A DNA stretch of 64,000 nucleotides from JBBDSV01 sp040904785 (GCA_040904785.1 JBBDSV010000086.1:19581-83580); one strand, 5' to 3'. Shown: positions 18,146 through 31,026, numbered from the stretch's first letter. The notes: generated by a model from the letters alone, not told the origin. Translations and numbers: made by a program.

Positions 18146-18861
18146 AACATCACCTGCGGATCACCGCGGCGCTCGGCGTGATCGTGATCGCTGTCGCCTG
18201 TGTGCCACCACCTGAACCCGTGCCCGACGCCAGCGCCGGTGAGCTCGAAGAACTCGAGGACCTCGACCTTCCGTCGCCTGCGGCGACGTCGGTCATGCGC
18301 CGCGCGCAGGAGATCACCGTCCGGATTCGCACGCTGGGGTGCCGCCAGTTCGGTGTCGGATCGGGTTTCGTGCTTCCCGGCGGCATCGTCGTGACGAACC
18401 GGCACGTCGTCGACGAGCCACGCGAGGTCACGCTCAACACCTGGGATGGCCGCAGTCTCGACGCCGAGGTTCGCGGGCTGGCGGTTTCCAGCGACCTCGC
18501 GATGCTGCGGCTGGCTGACGATGCCGGTCTGCCGGTTGCTGAGCTGCGGGAGACACCGGTCGAGGTCGGCGAGCCGATCATCGTCGTCGGTTATCCGGGC
18601 GGAGGACCGGCGACGGTCGTCACCGGGACGGTGCTCGGCCACGTGTCCGGTGAACTGCTGGACGAAGCGACCGAAGTGTTGCGCATCGACGCGGAGATCC
18701 GCCAGGGCAATTCGGGTGGTCCGGTGCTCGATCAGCAGGGGCGTGTCGTCGGGGTCGTGTTCGCGCTCGAAGTGGGGCGGGGGACCGGTCTGGCGGTGCC
18801 CGCGACCACGCTCATCTCATATCTCGAAGGCGCCCCAATGGCCGAACCGGCGGGATGCTGA
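18142..18861 (+). CDS. trypsin-like serine protease lipoprotein (S1C/DegP-like)
   Basis: A 239-residue chymotrypsin-fold protease with a lipoprotein signal ending at Cys20 (AVAC). The catalytic triad is intact: His88 in VVTNRHVV, Asp118 in SSDLAML and Ser191 in QGNSGGPV. There is no PDZ domain, unlike DegP/HtrA, so it is a minimal protease head tethered to the membrane. It starts with GTG overlapping the stop of the upstream coiled-coil gene. That partner may be an adaptor or a substrate (inference). The 3' end overlaps the convergent J-domain gene by 45 bases. Confidence 0.88.
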   Translation: MKHHLRITAALGVIVIAVACVPPPEPVPDASAGELEELEDLDLPSPAATSVMRRAQEITVRIRTLGCRQFGVGSGFVLPGGIVVTNRHVVDEPREVTLNTWDGRSLDAEVRGLAVSSDLAMLRLADDAGLPVAELRETPVEVGEPIIVVGYPGGGPATVVTGTVLGHVSGELLDEATEVLRIDAEIRQGNSGGPVLDQQGRVVGVVFALEVGRGTGLAVPATTLISYLEGAPMAEPAGC

Positions 18862-19557
18862 CGCGGCCTCGCGCGTGCCGATTGCCCGCCACTGGTGCAA
18901 CGGCCAGTGCAGTTGTCCGAGCAGCGTGGTAAGCCGGCCTGCGGCCTGCGCGGCCGCTGCGGCGAGATCGTCTTCAGCAGCGACGGTGGCCCGTAGTCGG
19001 GTCGTCGATGATCCGCGGCGCCGGATCCACTCGTCGCCGCACTCGGCCCGGTCGAGCACTCGACGGGCGGCACGATTCGCGGCGGTCAGGTCCACGTGGA
19101 TCGCGGTGCGGCCGCGGTCGTCGGTGCCGACGGCAGCCGTCAGCTGTGAGGAGAAGTCCTCGGCCAGGTGTGGCGCAAGGCGGTTGAGCCGGGACCCTGG
19201 CGCCCGGCTGACCGCTCGAACGGCCTGCCCGTTGCGGACGGCGGCGGCGAAGGCATCGCGGGTCAATGGTGCGCCCGGCTGCATCTGGGCATCCCAGTCG
19301 ACCGCACCCACATCGGTGCCGTCGACTGTCGCGCGTCGCGAGGGCCGTCCGCGTGCCATCCGGGGGCTGGCTGCCGGCGTCGACGACAGGACGTCGTAGG
19401 CGGCGTGCACCCGACGGAACGTCGCGGGGTCCCCGCCACGATCCGGATGGTGGCGACGGGCGAGGTCGCGATAGACCTGCTTGATCTCGTCCGCGGTCGC
19501 GTCGGGCGCGACGCCGAGTTCGCGCAGCGCGTCATTGCGTGTCCGGATCTCGTCCAG
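18817..19557 (-). CDS. J-domain co-chaperone, apparent CTG start
   Basis: On the minus strand the frame encodes a clear N-terminal J domain: ALRELGVAPDATADEIKQVY, then LARRHHPDRGGDP with the diagnostic HPD. About 170 residues that I do not recognise follow. The frame is open only from a TAG at 19600-19602, and it contains no ATG, GTG or TTG before the J domain. CTG 19557 is the best placed candidate (246 residues), without a strong ribosome site. GTG 19410 would delete most of the J domain. It probably stimulates an Hsp70. It is divergent from hrcA-dnaJ. Confidence 0.7.
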   Translation of the reverse strand: MDEIRTRNDALRELGVAPDATADEIKQVYRDLARRHHPDRGGDPATFRRVHAAYDVLSSTPAASPRMARGRPSRRATVDGTDVGAVDWDAQMQPGAPLTRDAFAAAVRNGQAVRAVSRAPGSRLNRLAPHLAEDFSSQLTAAVGTDDRGRTAIHVDLTAANRAARRVLDRAECGDEWIRRRGSSTTRLRATVAAEDDLAAAAAQAAGRLTTLLGQLHWPLHQWRAIGTREAASASRRFGHWGAFEI

Positions 19558-19721
19558 CTGCCTGCCGATGGTCCGATTCGTCCGATGTCGGCGTGCAGCC
19601 TACGACCTGGCATGTCCCGGGGAAACGGTGCACGGTCGGTACGCTGATGGGTGCTGATCGGCGGGTGTCGACGTGTGTGACACCGCGTCTTGCCGTCGGC
19701 GCTGTGCGAAAGGAGGTCGCG

Positions 19722-20828
19722 TTGTCTGAATCGGCGAACGTCATTCGCCTCAAGACAGAGCTGGCCGCCGCGCCGCCGCCTGCTGCCGAGAGTGGCGACG
19801 ACGCGGGCGCGCTCGACGAGCGCAAGTTGACGATCCTGCGCACCATCGTGACCGAGTATGTCGCTGGCGGCGAACCGGTCGGGTCGAAACATGTGGTCGA
19901 AGTCGCCGACCTCGGCGTGTCCGCGGCAACTGTGCGCAACGACATGGCCGCGCTCGAGGAACAGGGCTACATCACCCAGCCGCACACCTCTGCCGGTCGT
20001 GTGCCGACAGACAAGGGCTACCGGCGATTCGTCGACGACCTCCGCGACAACCCGGCGGCCGACGCGTCCCGCCGAGAGGTCGTCGAAGAGCTGCTGGGCT
20101 CTTCGCGTGACGTCGAAGACCTGCTCGCGCGGACATCGTCGGTCCTCAGCCAGCTCACCCGCCTTGTCTCCCTGGTCATCGCGCCGGCGATCGACGCGTC
20201 ACGCATCAAGCTCGCCGAACTGGTAGCGCTTGCCCCCGGCAGCGGCATGCTGCTGCTGGTCTCCGACACCGGGCGCATCGAGAAACGGATGGTCGAACTG
20301 CCCGTCGATGCCTCCGAAGCCGACTTCGACCGGGTCCGGACGGTGCTCGGCGAGCACGTGTGCGGCCATCGGCTCGGAGACGTCCACGCGCGCCTTGCCC
20401 AGCTGCGCGATGACGCGCCCGGTGAACTGATCGACATGTTCAGTGCACTCGCCGAGGCGACGGAACACGATCTCGCCGACGAGACGCTCCACCACGTCTA
20501 CGTCGGTGGCCAAGCGTCGCTTGTCGGTGACGAATCGTTCGAGCGGGAACAGTTGTCGCGGGTGCTTCAGCTGCTGGAGCAGCGCGCAACGCTGGCACGC
20601 ATGCTGTCTGACACTGCCGAGGACGACCGGCCGACGGTTCGCATCGGTCAGGAGAACGAAGTCGAAGATCTCCGCGCCGCTTCGCTGGTGGCCCAGCGCT
20701 ATCGACTGGTGACCGACGGGTCACTGGGTGTGCTGGGCCCGACCCGAATGGACTATGCCGGAGTGCTCGCGACGGTTCGTGCCGTCGCCGACCAACTCCA
20801 GGCGACGCTCACCGACCTCTCGGAGTGA
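19722..20828 (+). CDS. hrcA: heat-inducible transcriptional repressor HrcA
   Basis: A 368-residue repressor. The N-terminal winged helix begins LDERKLTILRTIVTEYVAGG and includes GVSAATVRNDMAALEE and TSAGRVPTDKGYRRFVD, the classical HrcA signature. The C-terminal part carries the GAF-like domain of the family. TTG 19722 is chosen because AAGGAGG (19710-19716) sits five bases upstream; in-frame codons further up give a non-conserved extension. HrcA represses chaperone genes through CIRCE elements. I found no TTAGCACTC/GAGTGCTAA pair upstream, so its operator here must differ or lie elsewhere. dnaJ follows 33 bases downstream. Confidence 0.93.
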   Translation: MSESANVIRLKTELAAAPPPAAESGDDAGALDERKLTILRTIVTEYVAGGEPVGSKHVVEVADLGVSAATVRNDMAALEEQGYITQPHTSAGRVPTDKGYRRFVDDLRDNPAADASRREVVEELLGSSRDVEDLLARTSSVLSQLTRLVSLVIAPAIDASRIKLAELVALAPGSGMLLLVSDTGRIEKRMVELPVDASEADFDRVRTVLGEHVCGHRLGDVHARLAQLRDDAPGELIDMFSALAEATEHDLADETLHHVYVGGQASLVGDESFEREQLSRVLQLLEQRATLARMLSDTAEDDRPTVRIGQENEVEDLRAASLVAQRYRLVTDGSLGVLGPTRMDYAGVLATVRAVADQLQATLTDLSE

Positions 20829-20861
20829 GCGCCGCATCGCGATCGACCCTCTGGATGTGCT

Positions 20862-21983
20862 GTGGCTGACGACCTGTACGACGTGCTCGGCGTGGCGCGT
20901 GACGCCTCGCCTGAGGACATCAAGCGTGCCTACCGCCGCAAGGCCCGACAGGCGCACCCCGATGCCGGCGGTGACGAGGAGCAGTTCAAGCGCATCTCGC
21001 ACGCACACGAGGTGCTGTCGGACCCGCAGCGGCGGGCGCGCTATGACCGATTCGGCGATGACGGCAACGGCAGCGGTGGTGGCGATCCGTTCGGATTCGG
21101 CGGTGCAGGGTTCGGGGGGATCAACGACGTCATCGACGCGTTCTTCGGCTCGGCGTTCGGCGGTGGTGGTGGCGGCGCGACGCGCCGGTCGTCGCAGGGG
21201 CGCGACGTGCTCGTCGGCGTCGAACTGTCGCTCGAAGAGGTGTTGACGGGCGCGCGCCGTGACGTCGAGATCGATGCCGCTGTGTCGTGTGACGTCTGCG
21301 GCGGCAGCGGATCGGCCGACGGTTCCGGCGCCGGTCGGTGCCAGACCTGCGGTGGCGCCGGCCAGGTGCAACGCGTCGTCCGCACCGCATTCGGCCAGAT
21401 GGCGACGGCCCGGCCGTGTCCCGGCTGCCAGGGCAGCGGACGTGCCGTCGGTGACCCGTGCGTGCGCTGCGGGGGCGAAGGACGCCGCGCGGAGCATCGG
21501 ACGGTGAACATCGACGTGCCACCCGGTGTCGAACACGGCGACCGACTGCGCATTTCCGGCGGGGGCGAAGCCGGCCGGCACGGCGCCCACGCCGGCGACC
21601 TGTATATCGAGATTCACGTCTCGCCACACGAGGTCTACGAGCGGGACGGGCGCGACCTTCTGGCCGAAGTCGTTGTTCCGGTCACGCAAGCAGCGCTCGG
21701 TGGCACGCTCTCGGTGCCGGTGCTCGAGGGTGAGGAGCGTGAGGTCACCGTGCCGCCGGGAACGCAACCCGGTGACGTCCTCACCCTGCGCCGGGCAGGA
21801 CTGCCGGTCAAGGGCGGTGGTCGACGCGGGGATCTGCGACTGCTGGTTCGTGTCGAGGTACCCACCGACCTCGACGACGCACAGCGGGCGGTGCTCGAGG
21901 AACTCGCCGAGCTGCGCGGCGAATCACGCGCATCGGCCGGATCCGGACTCTTCGCCCGGCTGCGCGACGCGTTCCCGCGGTGA
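20862..21983 (+). CDS. dnaJ: chaperone DnaJ
   Basis: A 373-residue type I DnaJ. The J domain carries HPD (QAHPDAGG). A Gly/Phe-rich linker follows (about residues 70-110). Four CxxCxGxG-type zinc motifs come next (CDVCGGSG, CQTCGGAG, CPGCQGSG, CVRCGGEG), then two beta-barrel substrate-binding domains. It starts with GTG 20862. It delivers unfolded proteins to DnaK and stimulates its ATPase. No dnaK or grpE lies in the window; this copy is the hrcA-linked one, often called DnaJ2 in actinobacteria. The stop overlaps the rsmE start. Confidence 0.95.
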   Translation: MADDLYDVLGVARDASPEDIKRAYRRKARQAHPDAGGDEEQFKRISHAHEVLSDPQRRARYDRFGDDGNGSGGGDPFGFGGAGFGGINDVIDAFFGSAFGGGGGGATRRSSQGRDVLVGVELSLEEVLTGARRDVEIDAAVSCDVCGGSGSADGSGAGRCQTCGGAGQVQRVVRTAFGQMATARPCPGCQGSGRAVGDPCVRCGGEGRRAEHRTVNIDVPPGVEHGDRLRISGGGEAGRHGAHAGDLYIEIHVSPHEVYERDGRDLLAEVVVPVTQAALGGTLSVPVLEGEEREVTVPPGTQPGDVLTLRRAGLPVKGGGRRGDLRLLVRVEVPTDLDDAQRAVLEELAELRGESRASAGSGLFARLRDAFPR

Positions 21984-22732
21984 GTCGGCCCGCACCGTTC
22001 CTCGTCGTCGGTGACCTCTCCGGCGCGTCCGCCGGCGTCCGGTTCACTGTCGAGCCCGACGAACGCCACCACTTGCGGCGGGTGCTGCGTGTCGCTGATG
22101 GCGATGCAGTCGTCGCCACGGACGGCAACGGGCGCAGCGCGTCGGCGGTCGTGCGAGGCGACGATGTCGAACTCGTCGATGACGTCGTCGTGTCCGAGGG
22201 TCCTCGGCCCCGCGTTACGGTCTGGCAGGCCCTGCCCAAGGGCCGCAAAGTCGACGATGTCGCACGCGTCCTGACCGAACTCGCGATTGACGAGCTGGTG
22301 ATCGTCGCCGCACACCGCAGCGTCGCCGACCGCACCGACCGCGCCGAACGGATGCAGGCGCGCATCGATGCCGTCGTGCGTGCCGCAGCCCGGCAGTCGC
22401 GCAACCCGAGACTGCCGAGCGTGCGTGGGCCGGCAGCCGTCTCCGACCTGTCATCGTCCGCCGGCGCCTGCGTGCTGATCGCAGACCCGGCGGCGGACAC
22501 CGCGCTCGACGCGACCGTCATCGGGCCCGATGCGCGGCCCGAAGATGTCGTCGTCGCGATCGGTCCCGAAGGCGGATGGGACGAGGCCGAACGTGACCAT
22601 CTGCTGTCACTCGGCGGGCGCCTCGTGCGTCTCGGTGACACCATCCTCCGCACGGAACATGCGGCAGCGGCCGCCGTTGCCGCCGTGTCGGCGCTCACAT
22701 ACCGCTGGCAACCCCAACCCGCCGGCACCTGA
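21980..22732 (+). CDS. rsmE: 16S rRNA (uracil-1498-N3)-methyltransferase RsmE
   Basis: A 250-residue SPOUT methyltransferase. The N-terminal PUA-like part contains ERHHLRRVLRVADGD. The trefoil-knot SAM site appears as VAIGPEGGWDEAE (about residues 193-205) and LGDTILRTEHAAAAA near the C-terminus. Both are hallmarks of RsmE, which methylates U1498 of 16S rRNA. GTG 21980 overlaps the dnaJ stop. Linkage to hrcA-dnaJ is common in Gram-positive bacteria. Confidence 0.93.
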   Translation: MSRPAPFLVVGDLSGASAGVRFTVEPDERHHLRRVLRVADGDAVVATDGNGRSASAVVRGDDVELVDDVVVSEGPRPRVTVWQALPKGRKVDDVARVLTELAIDELVIVAAHRSVADRTDRAERMQARIDAVVRAAARQSRNPRLPSVRGPAAVSDLSSSAGACVLIADPAADTALDATVIGPDARPEDVVVAIGPEGGWDEAERDHLLSLGGRLVRLGDTILRTEHAAAAAVAAVSALTYRWQPQPAGT

Positions 22733-22814
22733 CCGTCAGCGGCCCCGGAGCGGTACGCTGGCGGAGATCATCGACCACGCAGAGGAGCGACAGGTCCAGG
22801 TGGTGAGTTCTCCG

Positions 22815-23876
22815 ATGTCCCCTGTGGACATCGACGTCTATCCCGATGCCTCGACGGATGTTGCTTCCGGCGTGACTTCGATGACGCTGCACGTTCCCGG
22901 CGAGCACGCGATGGTGGCGCTGGTGGGCACGAACGACGTCCTCTTGCGTCTCGTCGAGGATGCGTTCGCGGCCGCGATCCACGTGCGCGGCAATCAGATC
23001 ACGATCTCGGGCGCCGACAGTGACGAAGTCAATCGCGTCGCCCGGCTCTTCGAGGAGTTGCTCGCACTGCTCGAGCGGGGGCAGCAACTCGATACCAGTG
23101 CGGTGACCCAGACCATCCGCATGGTGCAGCATGATGCCGTCGAACGGCCGTCCGATGTGCTCTCCGATGCGCTGCTGTCGCACCGTGGCCGCACGATCCG
23201 TCCCAAGACACTGGGGCAGAAGCAGTATCTCGACGCGATCCGCGCGAGCACGGTCACCTTCGGCATCGGACCGGCCGGAACGGGCAAGACCTATCTTGCG
23301 ATGGGCGCCGCCGTGCAGGCGCTTCGGGCCAAGGATGTCCGTCGCCTGATCCTCACCCGCCCGGCCGTCGAAGCCGGCGAGCGACTCGGCTTCCTCCCCG
23401 GCACGCTCCATGAGAAGATCGATCCGTACCTCAAACCCCTGTGGGATGCCCTTCACGACATGATGGACGCCGAGGAACTCATCGCCCACGTCGACCGTGG
23501 CACGATTGAGGTCGCACCGCTGGCGTACATGCGCGGTCGCACACTCAACGATGCGTTCATCGTGCTCGACGAAGCACAGAACACCACGCCCGAACAGATG
23601 AAGATGTTCCTGACCCGGATCGGGTTCAACTCACAGGCGGTCGTGACCGGTGACATCAGCCAGGTCGACCTGCCGTCGGGCAAGCGGTCGGGCCTACGCA
23701 TCGTGCGCGACATCCTCATCGACATCGACGGGGTGCAGTTCGTCGAATTGCAGCCGACCGATGTCGTGCGCCACCACATCGTCCAGCGCATCGTCGAGGC
23801 CTACGCAGAGTTCGACGCGCGTGAGGACGCACGTGCTGCGGACGACGCGAGGGCATCCGACGACGGAGGCGCGTGA
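22815..23876 (+). CDS. phoH: PhoH-like ATPase
   Basis: A 353-residue P-loop ATPase. An N-terminal KH-like segment (about residues 25-95) precedes Walker A GIGPAGTGKTYLAM (about 150-163) and Walker B FIVLDEAQNT (about 251). This is the usual bacterial PhoH/YbeZ layout. ATG 22815 with GGTGAG seven bases upstream is chosen; GTG 22800 or 22803 are in-frame alternatives. PhoH and the following YbeY are functionally linked in rRNA maturation and RNA quality control in other bacteria, and here they are adjacent without a gap. Confidence 0.92.
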   Translation: MSPVDIDVYPDASTDVASGVTSMTLHVPGEHAMVALVGTNDVLLRLVEDAFAAAIHVRGNQITISGADSDEVNRVARLFEELLALLERGQQLDTSAVTQTIRMVQHDAVERPSDVLSDALLSHRGRTIRPKTLGQKQYLDAIRASTVTFGIGPAGTGKTYLAMGAAVQALRAKDVRRLILTRPAVEAGERLGFLPGTLHEKIDPYLKPLWDALHDMMDAEELIAHVDRGTIEVAPLAYMRGRTLNDAFIVLDEAQNTTPEQMKMFLTRIGFNSQAVVTGDISQVDLPSGKRSGLRIVRDILIDIDGVQFVELQPTDVVRHHIVQRIVEAYAEFDAREDARAADDARASDDGGA

Positions 23877-24323
23877 GTGGCAGTACTCCTCGCGGATGAG
23901 CAGGACGTTTCGGTCGACGATGAGGCGCTGCTCGCACTGGCACGGTTCGTGCTCACGCAACGCCGTGTTCCCGACGACATGGAACTCACCGTCGTGCTCG
24001 TCGATGAACCCACGATCGCCCAGCTGAACGCGCAGCATCTTGACGGCGACGGCCCGACGGACGTGTTGGCGTTCCCGATTGACGAACCGGGGGAAGTCGT
24101 CGGCGACGCTCCCGCCATCCTCGGTGACGTCGTGCTGTGTCCGGCCTATATCCGCCGCCAGGCGGAAGACAACGGCACGACCTTCGCACGTGAGCTGTCC
24201 ATGCTCACCGTCCACGGAATCCTCCATCTGCTCGGCATGGATCACGCCGAACCGGACGAGGCCGCTGCGATGTTCGCGCTGACCGACGAGTTGCTGGCCG
24301 ACTTCCAGGCCACGAACGCATGA
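23877..24323 (+). CDS. ybeY: endoribonuclease YbeY (rRNA maturation factor)
   Basis: A 148-residue metalloprotein with the signature HGILHLLGMDH (about residues 113-123), whose three His bind zinc, and the upstream family motif PTDVLAFP. YbeY takes part in 16S rRNA 3' maturation and 70S ribosome quality control. GTG 23877 starts directly after the phoH stop, so the two are translationally coupled. The DUF21/CBS gene follows 13 bases downstream. Confidence 0.94.
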   Translation: MAVLLADEQDVSVDDEALLALARFVLTQRRVPDDMELTVVLVDEPTIAQLNAQHLDGDGPTDVLAFPIDEPGEVVGDAPAILGDVVLCPAYIRRQAEDNGTTFARELSMLTVHGILHLLGMDHAEPDEAAAMFALTDELLADFQATNA

Positions 24324-24336
24324 CGAAGGAATGGGC

Positions 24337-25638
24337 ATGAACGACGTGGGCGTGTTGGCGGTGGTGATCATCGTCCTGGTCGCCTTGTCGGCGTTTTTGG
24401 CCGCAGTCGAGACCGTCGTCACGCGGGTGCACCTGGTCCGGGCGTTGCGTCTCGATGACGAGCAGCGGCGGGGGTCCGCGTCGTTGCTGTGGTTGATCGA
24501 GCATCGGGTCACGGCGCTCAACGCGCTTCTCGTCGCAACGGTGCTGTCCCGGATTGCCGTGACCGCCGTCGCGATCGCGCTCGCGCTGCGTGTCAACGAC
24601 GGTGCGCTCACCATCGGCGCCGCACTGCTGATCGTCGCGGTCGCGAGCCTCGTGCTCGGCGAGGTCGTGCCTCGCACGCTCGCCCTTCGCGCGCTCGAGG
24701 CCACGGGACTGCGTCTCGCAGCGCCGGCGCGCGTGTTGGTCCGCGTGCTGAGCCCGCTTGCGACCTTCGTCGTGTCGCTCGGTCGTGCGCTGGTGCCGCG
24801 CCGCTTGGATGCTGCGGGACCCTACGTGTCCGACGACGAGGAGCACGAGGCCGAAGTCGACGATGACGAGTCCGACGACGAACTCGAGCCCGAGGAACGG
24901 GCCATGATCCAGTCCATCTTCGACCTCGCGGACACACGCGTCCGGGAGATCATGACGCCCCGGCCGGACATGGTCACGATTGCCGAGGACGCCCGATTCG
25001 ACGCCGTCGTCGATGTCGTCAACGAACGCGGCTATTCGCGACTGCCGGTGCACGCGGCCGATGATCCCGACACGTTCGTCGGCGTCGTCTACGCGAAGGA
25101 TCTGCTCGCCCGGGTGACCTCCGGAGATCGTCTCGGCTGGGAGGACCTGGTCCGCCCGGCCACGTTCGTTCCCGAAACGAAGCACGGCGACGATCTGCTT
25201 CGCGACCTGCAGGCATCCGCCGTCCACATGGCGATCGTCGTCGACGAATATGGCGACATCGTCGGACTTGTCACGATCGAAGACATTCTCGAAGAAATTG
25301 TGGGAGAAATCGTCGATGAACACGATCACGAGGAACCGCTCGTCGAGGTGCTCGACGACGGCGAGTTCCGTATCGACGCCCGGCTCGGCGTCGACGACCT
25401 CAACGACCTGCTCGATGCCGAATTGCCCGAAGAGGGTTGGGACACGCTTGGGGGGCTGGTCTTCGGCACACTCGGCCGTGTGGCGGCCGAGGGCGAGACG
25501 ATCGAGCTGAACGGGATCACGCTCACGGTCGAGTCCGTCCAGGGCCGGCGGGTTGGCAAGGTGCGTGTGACCCGCCATGACGACGACGGTGAGGATGCCG
25601 ATGACAGCGCGGAGTCAGCGTCGTCACCGACGAGCTGA
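24337..25638 (+). CDS. CNNM/CorC-HlyC-type membrane protein with CBS pair
   Basis: A 433-residue protein. The N-terminal DUF21/CNNM part has about four membrane segments (residues about 3-25, 60-85, 92-115 and 125-145). A tandem CBS domain follows (about 195-325; begins near REIMTPRPDMVTI and includes VDEYGDIVGLVTIEDILEE). A C-terminal CorC/HlyC domain completes it. Relatives are called hemolysin-like, but they are better understood as magnesium or cobalt transport-related regulators. ATG 24337 with AAGGA six bases upstream is preferred over ATG 24331. Confidence 0.9.
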   Translation: MNDVGVLAVVIIVLVALSAFLAAVETVVTRVHLVRALRLDDEQRRGSASLLWLIEHRVTALNALLVATVLSRIAVTAVAIALALRVNDGALTIGAALLIVAVASLVLGEVVPRTLALRALEATGLRLAAPARVLVRVLSPLATFVVSLGRALVPRRLDAAGPYVSDDEEHEAEVDDDESDDELEPEERAMIQSIFDLADTRVREIMTPRPDMVTIAEDARFDAVVDVVNERGYSRLPVHAADDPDTFVGVVYAKDLLARVTSGDRLGWEDLVRPATFVPETKHGDDLLRDLQASAVHMAIVVDEYGDIVGLVTIEDILEEIVGEIVDEHDHEEPLVEVLDDGEFRIDARLGVDDLNDLLDAELPEEGWDTLGGLVFGTLGRVAAEGETIELNGITLTVESVQGRRVGKVRVTRHDDDGEDADDSAESASSPTS

Positions 25639-25716
25639 GGTGCACACTCGGTGGGGCTGATGGTCCCACGGGTCAAGGACCAGTGACACCTCTCGCGGTG
25701 TTGGACGGTCCGTAGG

Positions 25717-25747
25717 GTCGCTGCAGCGGACATGGAGTTGCAGCGAC
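25717..25747 (+). promoter_or_regulatory. inverted repeat over the nifJ translation start region
   Basis: GTCGCTGCA (25717-25725) and TGCAGCGAC (25739-25747) form a perfect 9-base inverted repeat with a 13-base loop, ending one base before the nifJ ATG. The only ribosome-site-like stretch, GGAG (25734-25737), is in the loop. A TAGGGT hexamer (25713-25718) just upstream could be a -10 element. The repeat may be an operator or an RNA hairpin that controls translation of the oxidoreductase. This is inference. Confidence 0.45.
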
Positions 25748-25748
25748 G

Positions 25749-29365
<3,617 letters not shown>

Positions 29366-29369
<4 letters not shown>

Positions 29370-30517
29370 CCAGCGATCCGCATGCGTCCATCGGGGATGC
29401 CGACAGCGCACCTCCCGGCCCCGGCCGTGTCGTGCTCTCCGGCCCTCGCTCGGCGGCAGGCGTCGATCTGACGGTGAACTATCTCGGCATGTCGCTGGTA
29501 TCGCCGCTCATCGCATCGGCCAGTCCGCTCACCGGCGACATCCAGGCGTTGCGGCAACTCGCGGCCGGACGCGTCGGCGCGGTGGTGCTGCCGAGCCTGT
29601 TCGAAGAACAGATCACGCGGGACGCCGACCAGATGCTCGCTGCTTCGAGCCGCGGCGCCGGCGCTCATGCCGAAGCTCCCAGCGGCTACCTGCCGGCCGC
29701 ACTCGACCGTTACAACACGGGTGCCGTGCGCTATCTGCGTCTGGTCCGCGACGCGCGGCAGGCGGTGACGATTCCTGTGATCGCCAGTCTCAACGGTGTG
29801 TCGCCGGGCGGCTGGGTGCGGTACGCGAAGCTGCTCGCCGACGAGGGGGCGGATGCCATCGAACTGAACGTCTACCGGGTCGCGGCCGACCCGGAGGTGT
29901 CGGGGCGTGCCGTCGAGGACGCCACGCTCGCGCTCGTCTCCAGCGTCGCGGCGAGCGCAGGCGTGCCCATTGCGGTCAAGGTGTCGCCGTTCTATTCGGC
30001 ATTCGCCCACTTCGCGCACCGCCTCGTCGACGCCGGTGCGTCCGGACTGGTCGTGTTCAACCGCTTCTATCAGCCCGACATCGATCTCGACACGCTCACC
30101 GTGACGCCGCAGTTGGCGTTGTCGACGTCCGAAGACCTTCGCCTGCCGCTTCGGTGGTGTGCCCTGCTGTTTGGCACGATCGATGCGTCGCTTGCGGCAA
30201 CCAGTGGGGTCCACACGGTCGACGACGTCGTCAAGCTGATCCTCGCCGGCGCGGATGCCGTGATGACCACGTCCGCATTGTTGCGGCACGGCCCCGGCCA
30301 CGCCTCGGTGCTCGTCGACGGTCTCGAATCGTGGCTCGACGCACACGGCTATGCACGCGTGGCCGATGCTCGTGGTGCGGTCAGTCAGCGCCGCGCCGAC
30401 GATCCGGCGGCGTTCGAGCGCGCGAACTATCTCGCCACGATCCTCGCATACTCCGCACGGTCCGGGCACGGCGTGCGCATGGCATCCGGGCCAACCGGTG
30501 CGCCACCGACGGCGTAG
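29366..30517 (+). CDS. dihydroorotate dehydrogenase-like flavoprotein
   Basis: A 383-residue TIM-barrel protein of the dihydroorotate dehydrogenase-like family. GTG 29366 overlaps the nifJ stop, with GAGGAG upstream. FMN-site features are kept: Lys in IAVKVSPFY and Asn in VVFNRFYQ. The catalytic loop of real dihydroorotate dehydrogenases (N-x-S/C-x-P-N) is replaced: after AIELN comes VYRVAADPEVSG, so the Cys/Ser base is missing. It is therefore unlikely to make orotate. The coupling suggests a redox or flavin role tied to the pyruvate oxidoreductase. Confidence 0.82.
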
Positions 30518-30561
30518 GCTGGACCGACCGCTGCATCCGTCGAACGTCGAGGAGCCGGGTG

Positions 30562-31008
30562 ATGAAAGCCGAGCGACACGCCCCGGCGGCAACGTACGAC
30601 GAGGCGGACCTGCTGCGCCGGGCGCGTGAAATGCGCAGCCGCGCCTATGTGCCCTACTCGCACTTCCGCGTCGGCGCGGTCGTCATCACGGCTTCGGGGC
30701 GCGTGTTCGAGGGCGTCAACGTCGAGAATGCCTCCTACCGGATGACGACGTGTGCCGAACAGTCCGCGATCGTGTCGATGGTTTCTGCCGGCGTGCGCGA
30801 CGAGATCGTCGCGGTCGCCGTCGTCGGCGACGGTAAGGATCCGTGCACGCCGTGTGGCGCGTGCCGGCAGACCATCTTCGAGTTCGGTCCCGATGCCGTC
30901 GTGTACGCATCGGGTGATGGCGGCCGACCGCTGGTGCAGCGCATCGGTCAGCTGCTGCCGCACGGGTTCGGCCCCAAGCGGCTCGCCCAGGGGCAGGTTG
31001 ACGAGTGA
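30562..31008 (+). CDS. cdd: cytidine deaminase
   Basis: A 148-residue zinc deaminase. FRVGAV and the substrate motif NVENASY are followed by the zinc/catalytic motif TCAEQSA (Cys and proton-shuttling Glu) and PCGACRQ (two more zinc Cys). It converts cytidine and deoxycytidine to uridine and deoxyuridine in pyrimidine salvage. ATG 30562 has GAGGAG seven bases upstream. It is followed by era after 18 bases, the usual cdd-era order of Gram-positive genomes. Confidence 0.94.
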   Translation: MKAERHAPAATYDEADLLRRAREMRSRAYVPYSHFRVGAVVITASGRVFEGVNVENASYRMTTCAEQSAIVSMVSAGVRDEIVAVAVVGDGKDPCTPCGACRQTIFEFGPDAVVYASGDGGRPLVQRIGQLLPHGFGPKRLAQGQVDE

Positions 31009-31026
31009 CCGAGCGAAACCCGATCA

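Noticed and set aside
19597..19645. CIRCE operator for hrcA
   Set aside because: No matching inverted repeat was found; the GC-rich short repeats here are not CIRCE-like.
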